DNA from: Bifidobacteriaceae bacterium
Lineage (GTDB): Bacteria > Actinomycetota > Actinomycetes > Actinomycetales > WQXJ01
Assembly (NCBI GenBank): GCA_031272885.1
Contig: JAISSX010000037.1
Location: 79,034-143,033, forward strand
Direction of reading: 5' to 3'
DNA length: 64,000 bases
In this document: in pieces, positions 19,412 to 28,740 of the stretch
How positions within the stretch are numbered: position 1 is the stretch's first letter
How the letters are laid out: every line of letters starts with the position of its first letter
Notes under the pieces: model-generated
Told to the model about the DNA's origin: nothing
Database searches by the model: none
The model's input: the letters and a program-made list of their open reading frames with translations, nothing else
Translations under genes and position numbers: made by a program

Positions 19412-22400
19412 TTACTTGACGCGGGCGCTGCCCGAGGCCACGGCCATGGTGCCGTAGCCGGTTTTCGTACCCGTCACCACCACTGAAACCGTCTGGCCGG
19501 CATCGGCCGCTTGAGGCACGTAGGTGGACGATGTCGCCCCCGGCACCACCGCGCCGCCCACCCTCCAGCGGTAGGACAAGGTCACCGCCCCAGGACCCCA
19601 CACACCCGGGTTAACCGACAAAGTCTGCCCCACCCTGGCCGAACCGACCAGCTTGACCGTGCCCGGCTCCAACACACCCAAGGCGATATCGACGGCCGGT
19701 GACATCACCGCGGCCGTGTCGTAGCCGGCCAGCGTGGCCGTCACCCGGACCGACAGCTTCTTGCCGACATCGGCCGCTTGAGGCGCGTAGCCCTGCCCGG
19801 TGGCGCCGGCCACCGCTACCCCGGCCACCAGCCACTGATAGGACAGGTTGGCTCCCGCCGGGCTCACCCCCGTCACCTGGGCGTCCGCCATGGCGCCGAC
19901 CTTGACCTGACCGCCTACAGTCACCGCGCCAACCTCGACCCGCGGCGTCGCGGCCGTCACCACCACCCCGGGCGAGGTCTTCAGGGCCGTGGTGTAACCC
20001 ACCTTCTGGCCGGTCACCACCACCGTCAGTCTCTTGCCGACATCGGCCGCCACCGGCGTGTAAGTCACCTGGGTGGCCCCTGGAATGGCCTTCCCGTCCA
20101 GCTTCCACTTGTAGGTGTAGGAGTCCGGCACCGGCACCCATGTCCCGGCGTTGGCCGTCACCGTCGAACCGACCCGCGCCTCACCCGAGATGGTTGACCA
20201 ACCGACCCGGAACGTGCCGGGCTGCGGATTGGTCACAAAGCCTTCCCAAGGATCAGGCACGGCCACCGGCTCGAGGAAGGTCTCACCGGGGTAAACCCAG
20301 CCGGAAACGGGCGTGTTCCACTCATCCGCCGGCACGTCACCCTGCAACCAGCCGGGCCGGCCGATCGACATACCGGTGGGCGCATAGGCCTTCGGCTGGA
20401 TGCGGTAGGTGCCGCCGGGCTGGGGCGCGATCCACCACTTCTGTTCCTCGGTGGCCTGGCCGTTCAAGGCCGTCAGGCGCAGCGGGCCGCCGTAGATGCC
20501 ATCATTCGGCGAGGCCGTCAAGACCAGGTTGTCCACCACCGACTTGATCACGGCGTAGCCGTCATCCGTGAAGGAGATCTCGAACTGTTGCCCCGCGGCA
20601 TTGGTATAGGCCGCCACCGCCCCGATGACGCCGTTCCGGTTCTCCAGGGCGTAGGCGTCCAGACCACCGTGCAACCGGTAGACGCCGGGCAGCAGGGGCC
20701 ACACGTCCGCGCCCGCAACCGGCTTAATGAGCTGGTTGGTGCTGTTCAAGGCCCCGGCGCTGCCGGCCCACCCGGCGCCATCGAGCGTGATAGACGTGGT
20801 GGTGCTAAGCGCCTTAACCGCCATGATCTTCGACCCGCCCGCCGTGCCGAAGCCAATCTCGCTGTAGTAGCCACCGCCGCCCACCAGGTCGCTGAAATAA
20901 CCGTGGCCGTAGTGGCCCTCCAGCACCTGGTAGTTGGCCCGTCCGGCCGCGTCCGTGCGAATGGTGCCGGCCGCCCGGCCGTCCAGATAGACGTTGATGG
21001 TGGCGTTGGCCAGGGTCCCACCCGCGGCGTCACGGAAGACGGCGTTCAGGGTGCGGATGTAGGTCAGGTCGGTGTGGGCCGAACCGCGTTCGGGGCCTTC
21101 GAACACCGGGGCGACGTTCTGCTCCGGCGTCAACAGGTTGACGCCTGGGCCTTCGATCGCGTCGATGATCCGGTTGTCCAGGCTGGGGGTCTGGTACCAG
21201 CCCAGCCGGATCGGCTGGAATTGGGCGTCATCGTGCGTGATCCGCTCGTAGGTGTTGCTCTTCAGCACGGCCCCGCCGCCAACTCCGTAAGAAGAACTGA
21301 ACTCGATCAGTTGGAAGTTGCCCATCAGCCGGTTGTTCTCGATCAAGAAATCGTTGAAGGGGTTGTCGTCCCAGGGCGTGGCAGCGCCATGGATTTCCAG
21401 GGCAGCCACCTCGTAGTTGCTGAAGGTGTCAATCCCCAACTGGGGATCCTGCATGATCTCGGCCTTGGCCACGTTGTTCCGCATCACGTTGTTGAGCGAG
21501 GACTCGCCCGTGCCGCCCGACATCCAGAACGCCTTGGCGTAACCGCAGCCCTCCCAGCACTTGACCACCGAGGTGTTGAACTCCCACAACTGGTTGTGGG
21601 CCGTCACGCCGCCCTCCGCGTAGGTGCCGTAGTCGGTGTAGCGGAAACCGCCGCCACCAGACTTGCGCCAGGAGTACTCCGGGTAGCGCTGGGTGGGGGA
21701 ATAGAACTGCATATAGGCCAGATTGTGGCGCAGCGTGGCGCCGCTGCCCCAGCCGTAGCCCTGTGGGTTGAAGCCCATGCCGAAGGCCACATTGTCTTCC
21801 ACCAGGCTGCCATCAGCCGGGCCGATCAGAATCGAGTTGGTGCTGTACGAGTCGCCGTAGACCTCGTTGTGAGTCAAGTTGCCGCTGCTGAGGCCAATAC
21901 CGGACTGACGGGCGCGGCGAACCGAGTTGTAGGACGCCTCCATGTGGCCGGTCATGACCCGGGACTGCTGGTTGCGGTTCAGAGCCTCCGTGCCCAGGTC
22001 ATAGGCCACGTTGTGGGTCACCAACGTATCGGCGCCGGTTTCGATCTGCATGCCGCGCAGGCCGTCGCCGCGGTAGAAGATGGTGACGCCGGCCACCACG
22101 TTGCCGAACCCGTCACCGTTCTGATAGGCCGCGTTGTAGATGGGCGAAAAGCCGATGTTGTACATCGAATCGGCCGCGCCGCCGTTGGCGCCTTGGACAA
22201 TGGTGCCGTTGTAGATCTTCAGGTTGTAGGCCGGGTGGGAGGTCCGGATGCCGGCCGTCGCGTCCGGATCATCGGTGTAGATGTGGGGGTTGTGGCAAAC
22301 GCCCTCCCGGTCTGGGTTGTTGAACACGGCACAGTCCACAATTGAACTGACCAGGGCCTCCTCATTGTCATAAGTCAGGGTGTGGCCGTTCAGGTCGATG

Positions 22401-23065
22401 GTGATGTTGCCGCCCTTCACCCAGAAGCCGCCTTGAGGCGCCACGATGTCCTGCGTCAGCACGTACGTGGTGCCGTTTTCGTCCAGCGGGATGACATACG
22501 GCGGCCCGGCCGGCCGGTCCTCCGGGAGGCGCACGATGTCGCTGGTGAACGTCTTGGTGGTGAAGACGTTGTCCGATGACGCCCGGGTGATGCCGTCCGT
22601 GCCCCGGTACAGCAGGCGGTAGTGGTAGGTGGTGCCCTCCTCCAGGCCGGTCAGATAGGCCAAATGGTTGTAGTAGTAGGAGTCTTCCGGCGTGGTGACG
22701 TGGCCATAGTTGGCGGTGGGGCCCCATTCGACCGCGCCCACGGCCGGCAGGGCGGTTGACCAGCCGACGGCGTGCGAGTTGTAGGAGTTGAAATCCCAGC
22801 GTGATTCCGGCGGCACCGACTGGGTGGTGCCGATGAAGGCCTGGACCTCGTTATCGGTGGCAGGCAGGAAGTACTCCAGTTTGAAGTTGTGGAAATACTC
22901 CAGGAGGTTGGCCTCCGGGTCCGGGTCGTCATACACCACCGGTGCGGCCAGGCTGGGTATCGGTGGATCGGCCTGGGCCGCCGTGGGCACCAGCAGAACG
23001 GCCAAGGCGGCTGCCCCGACCGCTGCGATGAAACGCTTGCCACAAAATGTTGTATGGGGGGACAT
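19412..23065 (-). CDS. Large secreted beta-helix / ricin-lectin / Ig-like protein
   Basis: A 1217-residue exported protein starting at ATG 23065, which is preceded by AAAGGAG; the track's longer start adds an unrelated leader. A signal peptide ends near AAQA. Residues about 130-190 resemble a fibronectin-like module (TYHYRLLYRGTDG). About 220-620 is a right-handed parallel beta-helix, with many N/H/V turns such as NNVMRNNVAKAEI and IENNRLMGNF. About 770-910 resembles a ricin-type beta-trefoil with QXW-like elements (EQKWWIAPQPGG). The C-terminus holds three Ig-like repeats, each with a TYKWKLDGKAIPGAT-style core. It may bind or cleave a polysaccharide; no catalytic residues are assignable. 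No sortase motif. Confidence 0.8.
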   Translation of the reverse strand: MSPHTTFCGKRFIAAVGAAALAVLLVPTAAQADPPIPSLAAPVVYDDPDPEANLLEYFHNFKLEYFLPATDNEVQAFIGTTQSVPPESRWDFNSYNSHAVGWSTALPAVGAVEWGPTANYGHVTTPEDSYYYNHLAYLTGLEEGTTYHYRLLYRGTDGITRASSDNVFTTKTFTSDIVRLPEDRPAGPPYVIPLDENGTTYVLTQDIVAPQGGFWVKGGNITIDLNGHTLTYDNEEALVSSIVDCAVFNNPDREGVCHNPHIYTDDPDATAGIRTSHPAYNLKIYNGTIVQGANGGAADSMYNIGFSPIYNAAYQNGDGFGNVVAGVTIFYRGDGLRGMQIETGADTLVTHNVAYDLGTEALNRNQQSRVMTGHMEASYNSVRRARQSGIGLSSGNLTHNEVYGDSYSTNSILIGPADGSLVEDNVAFGMGFNPQGYGWGSGATLRHNLAYMQFYSPTQRYPEYSWRKSGGGGFRYTDYGTYAEGGVTAHNQLWEFNTSVVKCWEGCGYAKAFWMSGGTGESSLNNVMRNNVAKAEIMQDPQLGIDTFSNYEVAALEIHGAATPWDDNPFNDFLIENNRLMGNFQLIEFSSSYGVGGGAVLKSNTYERITHDDAQFQPIRLGWYQTPSLDNRIIDAIEGPGVNLLTPEQNVAPVFEGPERGSAHTDLTYIRTLNAVFRDAAGGTLANATINVYLDGRAAGTIRTDAAGRANYQVLEGHYGHGYFSDLVGGGGYYSEIGFGTAGGSKIMAVKALSTTTSITLDGAGWAGSAGALNSTNQLIKPVAGADVWPLLPGVYRLHGGLDAYALENRNGVIGAVAAYTNAAGQQFEISFTDDGYAVIKSVVDNLVLTASPNDGIYGGPLRLTALNGQATEEQKWWIAPQPGGTYRIQPKAYAPTGMSIGRPGWLQGDVPADEWNTPVSGWVYPGETFLEPVAVPDPWEGFVTNPQPGTFRVGWSTISGEARVGSTVTANAGTWVPVPDSYTYKWKLDGKAIPGATQVTYTPVAADVGKRLTVVVTGQKVGYTTALKTSPGVVVTAATPRVEVGAVTVGGQVKVGAMADAQVTGVSPAGANLSYQWLVAGVAVAGATGQGYAPQAADVGKKLSVRVTATLAGYDTAAVMSPAVDIALGVLEPGTVKLVGSARVGQTLSVNPGVWGPGAVTLSYRWRVGGAVVPGATSSTYVPQAADAGQTVSVVVTGTKTGYGTMAVASGSARVK

Positions 23066-23268
23066 GACAGCTCCTTTGCTGCCGGACTGCTGAGCGGGAC
23101 CATGCTCTGTGCCGAGCTTACAACCCAGGTCGCGGGCACAACAGGGCCAATTCGGGCCAGTTTCGGCCGGACCCAGCCGGGGAACGGCTGCGACGCCCAT
23201 TCGGCGTGGTGGATTGGACGCAAGGCCAGCCAAAATGGCATGATGTCCCTCTGTGCGTAAGCACGCTC

Positions 23269-23342
23269 GGCCCCGTGGCGCAGTTGGTTAGCGCGCCGCC
23301 CTGTCACGGCGGAGGTCGCGGGTTCAAGTCCCGTCGGGGTCG
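23269..23342 (+). tRNA. tRNA-Asp(GTC)
   Basis: A 74-nt tRNA. The acceptor GGCCCCG pairs with CGGGGTC (one G-U), the anticodon loop is CTGTCAC with anticodon GTC, and the T loop is TTCAAGT. Discriminator G. The U33-G34-U35 sequence is the Tgt recognition element, so this is a likely substrate of the tgt product in this window. Confidence 0.96.
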
Positions 23343-23346
23343 CGGA

Positions 23347-23379
23347 AAGAAGGGCTGACCGTAGTGGTCAGCCCTTCTT
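23347..23379 (+). terminator. Perfect 14-bp hairpin between tRNA-Asp and tRNA-Phe
   Basis: AAGAAGGGCTGACC and GGTCAGCCCTTCTT flank a 5-base loop, ending in TTCTTG. It acts either as a terminator for tRNA-Asp or as a processing stem. Confidence 0.7.
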
Positions 23380-23383
23380 GCCG

Positions 23384-23456
23384 GGCTCGATAGCTCAGTT
23401 GGGAGAGCGTCCGCCTGAAAAGCGGAAGGTCACCGGATCGACGCCGGTTCGAGCCA
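23384..23456 (+). tRNA. tRNA-Phe(GAA)
   Basis: A 73-nt tRNA. The acceptor GGCTCGA pairs with TCGAGCC, the D arm is GCTC...GAGC, and the anticodon loop CTGAAAA gives GAA. The T stem is ACCGG/CCGGT. The T loop reads ATCGACG, so position 54 is A instead of the near-universal T. Discriminator A, no encoded CCA. Confidence 0.93.
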
Positions 23457-23524
23457 CGCCAACCCCGCAAGCGCGACCATCCCTTGCGGGGTTGCTGCAC
23501 GTCTGGGGCCGGTTGGCTGGTCGA

Positions 23525-23977
23525 TCAAGGCCGCCACAAGACCAGGGCCCGGCCCTGGCTGGACGGCTCACGGGGAGCCCTTTGACCACGGGCCAGCGAC
23601 ACGGCATCGCCCGAAGCCGCCACCGCGAAAACCCGCCGGCCCGGGTAGGCCGCCGCCTTCAGATTCTCCAACTGGGCCCGCAGTTCGCGGTTCTCCTTCT
23701 CCAGGTGCAGGATGCGCTTGATGCCGGCCAGGTTGATGCCCTCTTCGGCGGACAGTCGCTGCACCTCGCGCAGCGTGGCCACGTCCCGCAGCGAATAGCG
23801 CCGCCCGCGGCCCCGCGCCCGGCCCGGTACCACCAGCCCCAGCCGGTCGTATTGGCGCAGCGTCTGGGGGTGCATGCCGGCCAGTTGGGCGGCCTGCGAG
23901 ATCAGGTACAGCGGCGTGTCTTCGTCTGGCGGGCCGGCCACCGCCACACGCACATCGATCCGCACCGTCGGGCTCAT
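23525..23977 (-). CDS. hspR: Heat-shock repressor HspR (MerR family)
   Basis: A 150-residue repressor that binds HAIR inverted repeats together with DnaK and keeps the chaperone operon off. The MerR winged helix-turn-helix is visible at residues 24-75 (YLISQAAQLAGMHPQTLRQYDRLG). A coiled coil follows (HLEKENRELRAQLENL). It is the last gene of dnaK-grpE-dnaJ-hspR, with ATGA overlap to dnaJ. Two HAIR sites lie upstream of dnaK, so autoregulation is expected. Confidence 0.93.
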   Translation of the reverse strand: MSPTVRIDVRVAVAGPPDEDTPLYLISQAAQLAGMHPQTLRQYDRLGLVVPGRARGRGRRYSLRDVATLREVQRLSAEEGINLAGIKRILHLEKENRELRAQLENLKAAAYPGRRVFAVAASGDAVSLARGQRAPREPSSQGRALVLWRP

Positions 23978-24963
23978 TCGGCCGCCCGCTCTTTCAGTTC
24001 CGCCCGTGGGTCATCACCCTTGGTCGCTTCGCGCAGTGCCTCCAGCGCGTCTTTGGCCGCCCCGCTGACCTTCTGTGGCACGGCTACCTGCACCGACACC
24101 AGCAGGTCACCGGTGCCCTTGGCGGTCTTGATGCCCTTGCCTTTGACCCGCAACACCCTGCCCGATGGCGTCCCCCCCGGCACCTTGACGGCCACCGTTG
24201 AGCCGTCCAGGACGGGTACGTCCACCCGGGCACCCAGGGCCGCCTCGGCGAACGTCACCGGCACCGTCACCCGCAGGTTGTTGCCGTCCAGGGCGAACAC
24301 CGGGTGGGGTGGCACGTTGACAGTGATGATCAGGTCACCGGCCGGTCCGCCGGTGGCCGATGGCGACCCTTTGCCGGCCAGTTTGATCTTCTGGCCGTCG
24401 TGTACCCCCGGCGGGATGCGCACCGTCAACGGCTTGCCGTCCAGGCTGAGGCTCTGGGTTGAGCCCTCCACCGCCTGGCGGAACGGCAGCGTGACGGAGG
24501 CGTGGATATCGCCGCCCTTGACCGGCATCGGGGGCCTGCCGTAGCTGCCGCCGAAGCCGCCGCCGGCAAACCCGCCCAGCAGGTCTTCCAGGTTGATGCC
24601 GCCGGCGCTGCCGCCGTTGGTGCTGAAGCGCACCCGGCCACCGCCCGGGCCGAACATGCCACTGAACAGGTCCTCGAACCCGCCGCCGCCGGCGCCGCCG
24701 GCGCCGGCCGAGAACCGCGCCCCGCCGGATGCCATGGCCCGCACGCCGTCGTACTGCTTGCGCTGATCGGCGTCGGACAACACCGAGTAGGCCTCGCTGA
24801 CCTCCTTGAAGCGTTCCTCGGCTGCCTTGTCACCCGGGTGGGCGTCCGGGTGCAACTCCCGCGCCAAGCGCCGGTAGGCCTTCTTGATGGTGGTCTGATC
24901 GGCGTCTTTGGCCACGCCCAGGGTCTTGTAGAAGTCCTTCTCGAACCAGTCCTGTCCCGCCAT
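23974..24963 (-). CDS. dnaJ: Co-chaperone DnaJ lacking the zinc-finger domain
   Basis: A 329-residue J-domain protein that stimulates DnaK ATPase activity and delivers substrates. The J domain (residues 1-70) has the HPD motif in ARELHPDAHPG. A long Gly/Phe linker follows (GGAGGGGFEDLFSG), then the C-terminal substrate-binding beta domains from about residue 150. The CxxCxGxG zinc-finger repeats of type I DnaJ are absent; the protein contains no cysteine cluster, so it is the CbpA-like type II layout. AGGAGG precedes the ATG at 24963; the TTG three bases earlier in the track is less likely. Confidence 0.9.
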   Translation of the reverse strand: MAGQDWFEKDFYKTLGVAKDADQTTIKKAYRRLARELHPDAHPGDKAAEERFKEVSEAYSVLSDADQRKQYDGVRAMASGGARFSAGAGGAGGGGFEDLFSGMFGPGGGRVRFSTNGGSAGGINLEDLLGGFAGGGFGGSYGRPPMPVKGGDIHASVTLPFRQAVEGSTQSLSLDGKPLTVRIPPGVHDGQKIKLAGKGSPSATGGPAGDLIITVNVPPHPVFALDGNNLRVTVPVTFAEAALGARVDVPVLDGSTVAVKVPGGTPSGRVLRVKGKGIKTAKGTGDLLVSVQVAVPQKVSGAAKDALEALREATKGDDPRAELKERAAE

Positions 24964-25598
24964 CAAACCTCCTGGTCTTCGACCCCCACACGGGCCGGCC
25001 GCAGCAGCCGGTCACCCATGCGGTAACCGGGTTGCAGCACGGCGAAGATGGTGGGGCCGGTGGCGTCGGGGCTGGTCTGATGCAGCAGCGCCTCGTGGAT
25101 GGACGGGTCGAAGGCTTCGCCGATGGCGCCGTAACGTTCCAGGCCGTACTTGCCCAGGGCGGCCTCGAGCTTTTCGGCCACCGCTTTGAACGGGCCCTCC
25201 AGGTCGCCCGCGTCGCGGGCGGCCTGGAGATCGTCCAGCACCGGGATCAGCGTGGTCAGGACATCGGCCGTGGCGTTGTCGCCGGCCGTGGCCCGGTCGC
25301 GTTCCACCCGCTTGCGGTAGTTGGCGTATTCGGCCACCACCCGCTGCAGGTCCTCGGTGCGCACCGCCAGTTCTTCCCGGGCGGCGATCAGTTCGGCGGC
25401 GGCGATGACTTCGTCTTCGAGTGCCTCATACACTTCGGGGGTGACGGACTCTGCCACAGCCGCCGCGGCATCGGACCGGGCCGCCCCGGTGACCGGATCC
25501 ACCTTGCGGCGGTCGCGGATCACCGGGCCGGTGGTCTGGCCTTCTTCAGGGGTGCCCTCACTAGCCTGGCCGGCTTGGTTCGGCTCGGCCATGTTCAC
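24963..25598 (-). CDS. grpE: Nucleotide exchange factor GrpE
   Basis: A 211-residue protein that releases ADP from DnaK. It has an acidic, low-complexity N-terminus and a long helical coiled coil (about 60-130, with [16 protein letters not shown]). The C-terminal beta domain includes the family signature [16 protein letters not shown] and [16 protein letters not shown]. The start codon GTG overlaps the dnaK stop (GTGA). An internal ATG two codons later is the alternative start. The third base of its stop is shared with the dnaJ start region. Confidence 0.93.
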   Translation of the reverse strand: MNMAEPNQAGQASEGTPEEGQTTGPVIRDRRKVDPVTGAARSDAAAAVAESVTPEVYEALEDEVIAAAELIAAREELAVRTEDLQRVVAEYANYRKRVERDRATAGDNATADVLTTLIPVLDDLQAARDAGDLEGPFKAVAEKLEAALGKYGLERYGAIGEAFDPSIHEALLHQTSPDATGPTIFAVLQPGYRMGDRLLRPARVGVEDQEV

Positions 25599-27475
25599 GC
25601 CTGGTCTTCGTCGATGACCTCGGCGTCCACGATGTCCTCATCGGACGGCGTAGACCCGCCGGACCCGGCCCCAGCGCCGGCCGAGGGGCCGTCCCCGGCC
25701 TGCCCGGCGGCATCGGCCGCACCCTGTTGGGCGTACAACGCCTGGCCGATCTTCTGGGCGGCAGCGGACAGGGCGGCCTGCTTGGCCTTGACCTCTTCCG
25801 CGTCGGTTCCCTCGAGGGCCTTCTTCAGGTCATCCAGGGCGGCCTGCACCTCGGTCTTGACGTCATCGGGCAGCTTGTCGCCGTTCTCGCGCAACAGTGC
25901 CTCGGTCTGGTAGCTGAGCTGCTCGGCCGTGTTGCGGATCTCGGCCTCTTCGCGGCGCTTCTTGTCCTCCGCGGCGTGAGCCTCGGCATCGCGCACCATT
26001 CGGTCGATCTCATCCTTCGGCAACGCCGAACCGCCCGAGATCGTCATCGACTGTTCCTTGCCAGTGCCCCGGTCCTTGGCGCTGACGTGCACAATGCCGT
26101 TGGCGTCGATGTCGAACGTGACCTCGATCTGCGGCACGCCCCGCGGCGCCGGCGCAATGCCTGTCAGTTCGAACGTGCCCAGCGCCTTGTTGTCCCGCGC
26201 CAGGGAACGTTCGCCCTGGTAGACCTGGATCAACACGGACGGCTGGTTGTCATCCGCCGTGGAGAAAATCTCCGACCGCTTGGTGGGGATCGCCGTGTTG
26301 CGTTCGATCAGGGTGGTCATGACACCGCCCTTGGTTTCGATGCCCAGCGACAGCGGCGTGACGTCGATCAACAGCACGTCCTTGCGCTCACCAGCAATGA
26401 CGCCGGCTTGCAGAGCCGCGCCCACGGCCACCACTTCGTCCGGGTTGACGCCCTTGTTGGGCTCCTTGCCGCCGGTCAGTTCCTTGACCAGGGCCGGCAC
26501 GGCAGGCATGCGGGTGGAGCCGCCCACCAGGATGACGTGGTTGATTTCGCTGACCGAAATGCCGGCGTCGGCAATGACCGACTGGAACGGCCGGCGGCAA
26601 CGCTCCAGCAGGTCCTTGGTCATCTCTTCGAACTGGGCCCGGGACAGCTTGGTGTCCAGGTGCAGCGGGCCGGCCTCGGTGACCGACAGGTACTGCAGCG
26701 AGATGGTGGTGGTGGTAGCGGTGCTCAGTTCCTTCTTGGCCTGTTCGGCCGCGTCCTTCAACCGCTGCAGGGCGATCTTGTCCTTCGACAGGTCAACGCC
26801 GCTGGACTTCTTGACCTCGGCCACCAGCCAGTCGACGATGCGGGCGTCCCAGTCGTCACCGCCCAGGCGGTTGTCGCCGCTGGTGGCACGCACCTGGATG
26901 GTGCTGAAGCCGTCGTCTTCCTTGCCCACTTCCAGCAGCGAGACGTCGAACGTGCCGCCACCCAGGTCGAACACCAGGATCAGCTCGTCGTGCTTCGACT
27001 TGTCGAGGCCGTAGGCCAGCGCCGCGGCGGTCGGTTCGTTGATGATGCGCTGCACCTTGAGGCCGGCGATTTCGCCCGCTTCCTTGGTGGCCTGACGCTG
27101 GGCGTCGTTGAAGTAGGCCGGCACGGTGATGACGGCCTCGGTGACCGGTTCACCCAGGTAGGCCTCGGCATCGGCCTTCAACTTGCCCAGTACCCGGGCC
27201 GAGATCTCTTGGGCGGTATACGCCTTGCCATCGATGTCGATGCGCCAGTCGGTCCCCATGTGCCGTTTGACGGAGCTGATAGTGCGGTCCACGTTGGTGA
27301 CGGCCTGCCGCTTGGCGACCTCACCCACCAGAACCTCACCGCTCTTGGTGAAGGCCACCACCGACGGGGTGGTGCGCTGGCCTTCGGCGTTGGGAATGAC
27401 GGTGGGGTCGCCGCCTTCCAGTGCCGCAACCACAGAGTTGGTGGTGCCCAGGTCAATACCGACTACACGTGCCAT
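25595..27475 (-). CDS. dnaK: Chaperone DnaK (Hsp70)
   Basis: A 626-residue Hsp70. The N-terminus [17 protein letters not shown], the phosphate loop and [15 protein letters not shown], and [12 protein letters not shown] define the ATPase domain. The substrate-binding domain follows from about residue 370, with an acidic Gly-rich tail ending in [14 protein letters not shown]. The start is ATG 27475, preceded by AAGGAAG; the track's 26-residue extension runs into the operator region. Lead gene of the heat-shock operon. Confidence 0.96.
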   Translation of the reverse strand: MARVVGIDLGTTNSVVAALEGGDPTVIPNAEGQRTTPSVVAFTKSGEVLVGEVAKRQAVTNVDRTISSVKRHMGTDWRIDIDGKAYTAQEISARVLGKLKADAEAYLGEPVTEAVITVPAYFNDAQRQATKEAGEIAGLKVQRIINEPTAAALAYGLDKSKHDELILVFDLGGGTFDVSLLEVGKEDDGFSTIQVRATSGDNRLGGDDWDARIVDWLVAEVKKSSGVDLSKDKIALQRLKDAAEQAKKELSTATTTTISLQYLSVTEAGPLHLDTKLSRAQFEEMTKDLLERCRRPFQSVIADAGISVSEINHVILVGGSTRMPAVPALVKELTGGKEPNKGVNPDEVVAVGAALQAGVIAGERKDVLLIDVTPLSLGIETKGGVMTTLIERNTAIPTKRSEIFSTADDNQPSVLIQVYQGERSLARDNKALGTFELTGIAPAPRGVPQIEVTFDIDANGIVHVSAKDRGTGKEQSMTISGGSALPKDEIDRMVRDAEAHAAEDKKRREEAEIRNTAEQLSYQTEALLRENGDKLPDDVKTEVQAALDDLKKALEGTDAEEVKAKQAALSAAAQKIGQALYAQQGAADAAGQAGDGPSAGAGAGSGGSTPSDEDIVDAEVIDEDQA

Positions 27476-27520
27476 AACTTGTTGCTTCCTTGTTGGTTGG
27501 GGGCCGGGGTGGCCCGTTGA

Positions 27521-27541
27521 TCTTGAGTCTTCCGGACTCAA
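27521..27541. promoter_or_regulatory. HAIR operator 1 (HspR binding site)
   Basis: Exact CTTGAGT-N7-ACTCAAG, the published HAIR consensus, 46 bp upstream of the dnaK start. Confidence 0.9.
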
Positions 27542-27573
27542 GTTTGACACCACTGCTCGATGGCGTCAAGTCA

Positions 27574-27594
27574 AGTTGAGTCGGTGCGGCTCAA
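27574..27594. promoter_or_regulatory. HAIR-like operator 2
   Basis: GTTGAGT-N7-GCTCAAC, extended to AAGTTGAGT/GCTCAACTT with one mismatched pair. Its start is 53 bp from that of HAIR 1. A second, slightly degenerate HspR site for the same promoter. Confidence 0.7.
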
Positions 27595-27633
27595 CTTTGT
27601 GTGGTCTGCGTTACAGGGCTGGTCTCGGGTGAA

Positions 27634-27704
27634 AATCAGGGGCCAATCAGGGTGCCTTAGGGGTGCTTCCCCCATAGTGGACCGGTCCAGGTGCCTCCTA
27701 GCCT
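27634..27704 (+). promoter_or_regulatory. Promoter/operator of DUF4097 gene 1
   Basis: It contains, in order: two direct repeats AATCAGGGG and AATCAGGGT 11 bp apart (27634, 27645), a GGGG-TGCTT-CCCCC dyad (27660-27673), and a -10-like TAGCCT (27699-27704) placed 8 bases before the ATG. The same elements, at distances within one base, precede the paralogue at 34434. Confidence 0.6.
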
Positions 27705-27711
27705 CTGGTAC

Positions 27712-28740
27712 ATGACGAATCAAGTCCCCCTCTTTTTCGCAACCCCTCGTGCCCGGCGTGTCAGCCTGTGTGTGGCCGCGGGCGCCATCGGCCTGGCGGC
27801 GGCCGGCCTACTTGGTGGGTGCAGCGCCCAGTCTTGGGCCGCCACCGAAACGGAATCCACCGACTTCGCCCTGACTGGCACCGATGTAACCATCACCACC
27901 GGCAGCGGCGACCTGGTCATCACACCCGGAAACGTGGACCGCGTCCAAGTGACCAGGAAGGTCAAGGGCGCCGAGGCCCAATGGGAGCTGAAGGCCGGCC
28001 TGGTTTCGGCCGATGGCGGTACCACCGACCTGATCGAACTGCGGCACAACTGCAAGACCACCATCGGCAACTGTGCCGTCAGCTATGAGGTGACCGTGCC
28101 CACGGGTGTGACCGTCCACCTGTCCACCGACAGCGGCAACGTGGACGCCAGCGGCTTCGCGGACGGGTTGGCCATCAAGACCACCCACGGTGATATCGCG
28201 GTTAGCCACCTGACCTGCGCCGTTGGCATTATCACCGACAGCGGCAACGCTGATCTGGACGACATCCAAGGCAACGTCGAGGCCACTGCCACCACCGGCG
28301 ACATGGTTATCAATAACGTCGCTGCCGACCATGTCACCGTCAGCACCACCAGCGGCAACGTCACCTTGAACAGTGTCCAGGCGGACGTCGCGGTCACCAC
28401 CACCACTGGCGACATCAGCGGCACCGACGTCACCGGCGACAGCTTCGCGGCCGTCGCCACCAGCGGCAACGTCACCACGAGCGGCCTGGGTGCGGCCACG
28501 GTGGCGGCCGGCACCACCACTGGGGACATCAACTTGACCTTGACCAGTGTGCCGAGCACGTTAGCGGTTAAGTCCGACACCTCCACCATCACCTTGGCGG
28601 TGCCGCAAGCGAACTACGCGGTGGACCTCGACTCGCCGCATGGCGACGTCACATCGGCCATCCCCAACACCGCCGGCGCCTCAAACACCATTACGGCCAG
28701 TAGCGACAGCGGCGACATCAGCCTGCACTGGGCCGGCTAA
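27712..28740 (+). CDS. DUF4097-type beta-strand-repeat lipoprotein (copy 1)
   Basis: A 342-residue lipoprotein with a lipobox LLGGC and a mature part rich in short beta-strand turns (TTTGDI, TSGNVT, DSGNAD), the pattern of DUF4097/LiaG-type beta-solenoid proteins. The start ATG 27712 sits 8 bases from a -10 box, implying a leaderless mRNA. Unlike its paralogue at 34434, the turns use TSGN/TTGD more than DNGD. Family members in Firmicutes (LiaG, YvlB) belong to envelope-stress regulons. Here the neighbours are an ABC-2 exporter and a two-component system, which fits such a role (inference). Confidence 0.78.
   Translation: MTNQVPLFFATPRARRVSLCVAAGAIGLAAAGLLGGCSAQSWAATETESTDFALTGTDVTITTGSGDLVITPGNVDRVQVTRKVKGAEAQWELKAGLVSADGGTTDLIELRHNCKTTIGNCAVSYEVTVPTGVTVHLSTDSGNVDASGFADGLAIKTTHGDIAVSHLTCAVGIITDSGNADLDDIQGNVEATATTGDMVINNVAADHVTVSTTSGNVTLNSVQADVAVTTTTGDISGTDVTGDSFAAVATSGNVTTSGLGAATVAAGTTTGDINLTLTSVPSTLAVKSDTSTITLAVPQANYAVDLDSPHGDVTSAIPNTAGASNTITASSDSGDISLHWAG

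Noticed and set aside
20588-22345. 585-aa plus-strand ORF opposite the beta-helix protein
   Set aside because: Antisense shadow of a high-GC gene; His/Arg/Val-rich low-complexity translation, no start context, and the real gene shows a signal peptide and domains.
25727-27520. 597-aa plus-strand ORF opposite dnaK
   Set aside because: Mirror frame of dnaK; dnaK is certain and the antisense product has no recognisable fold.
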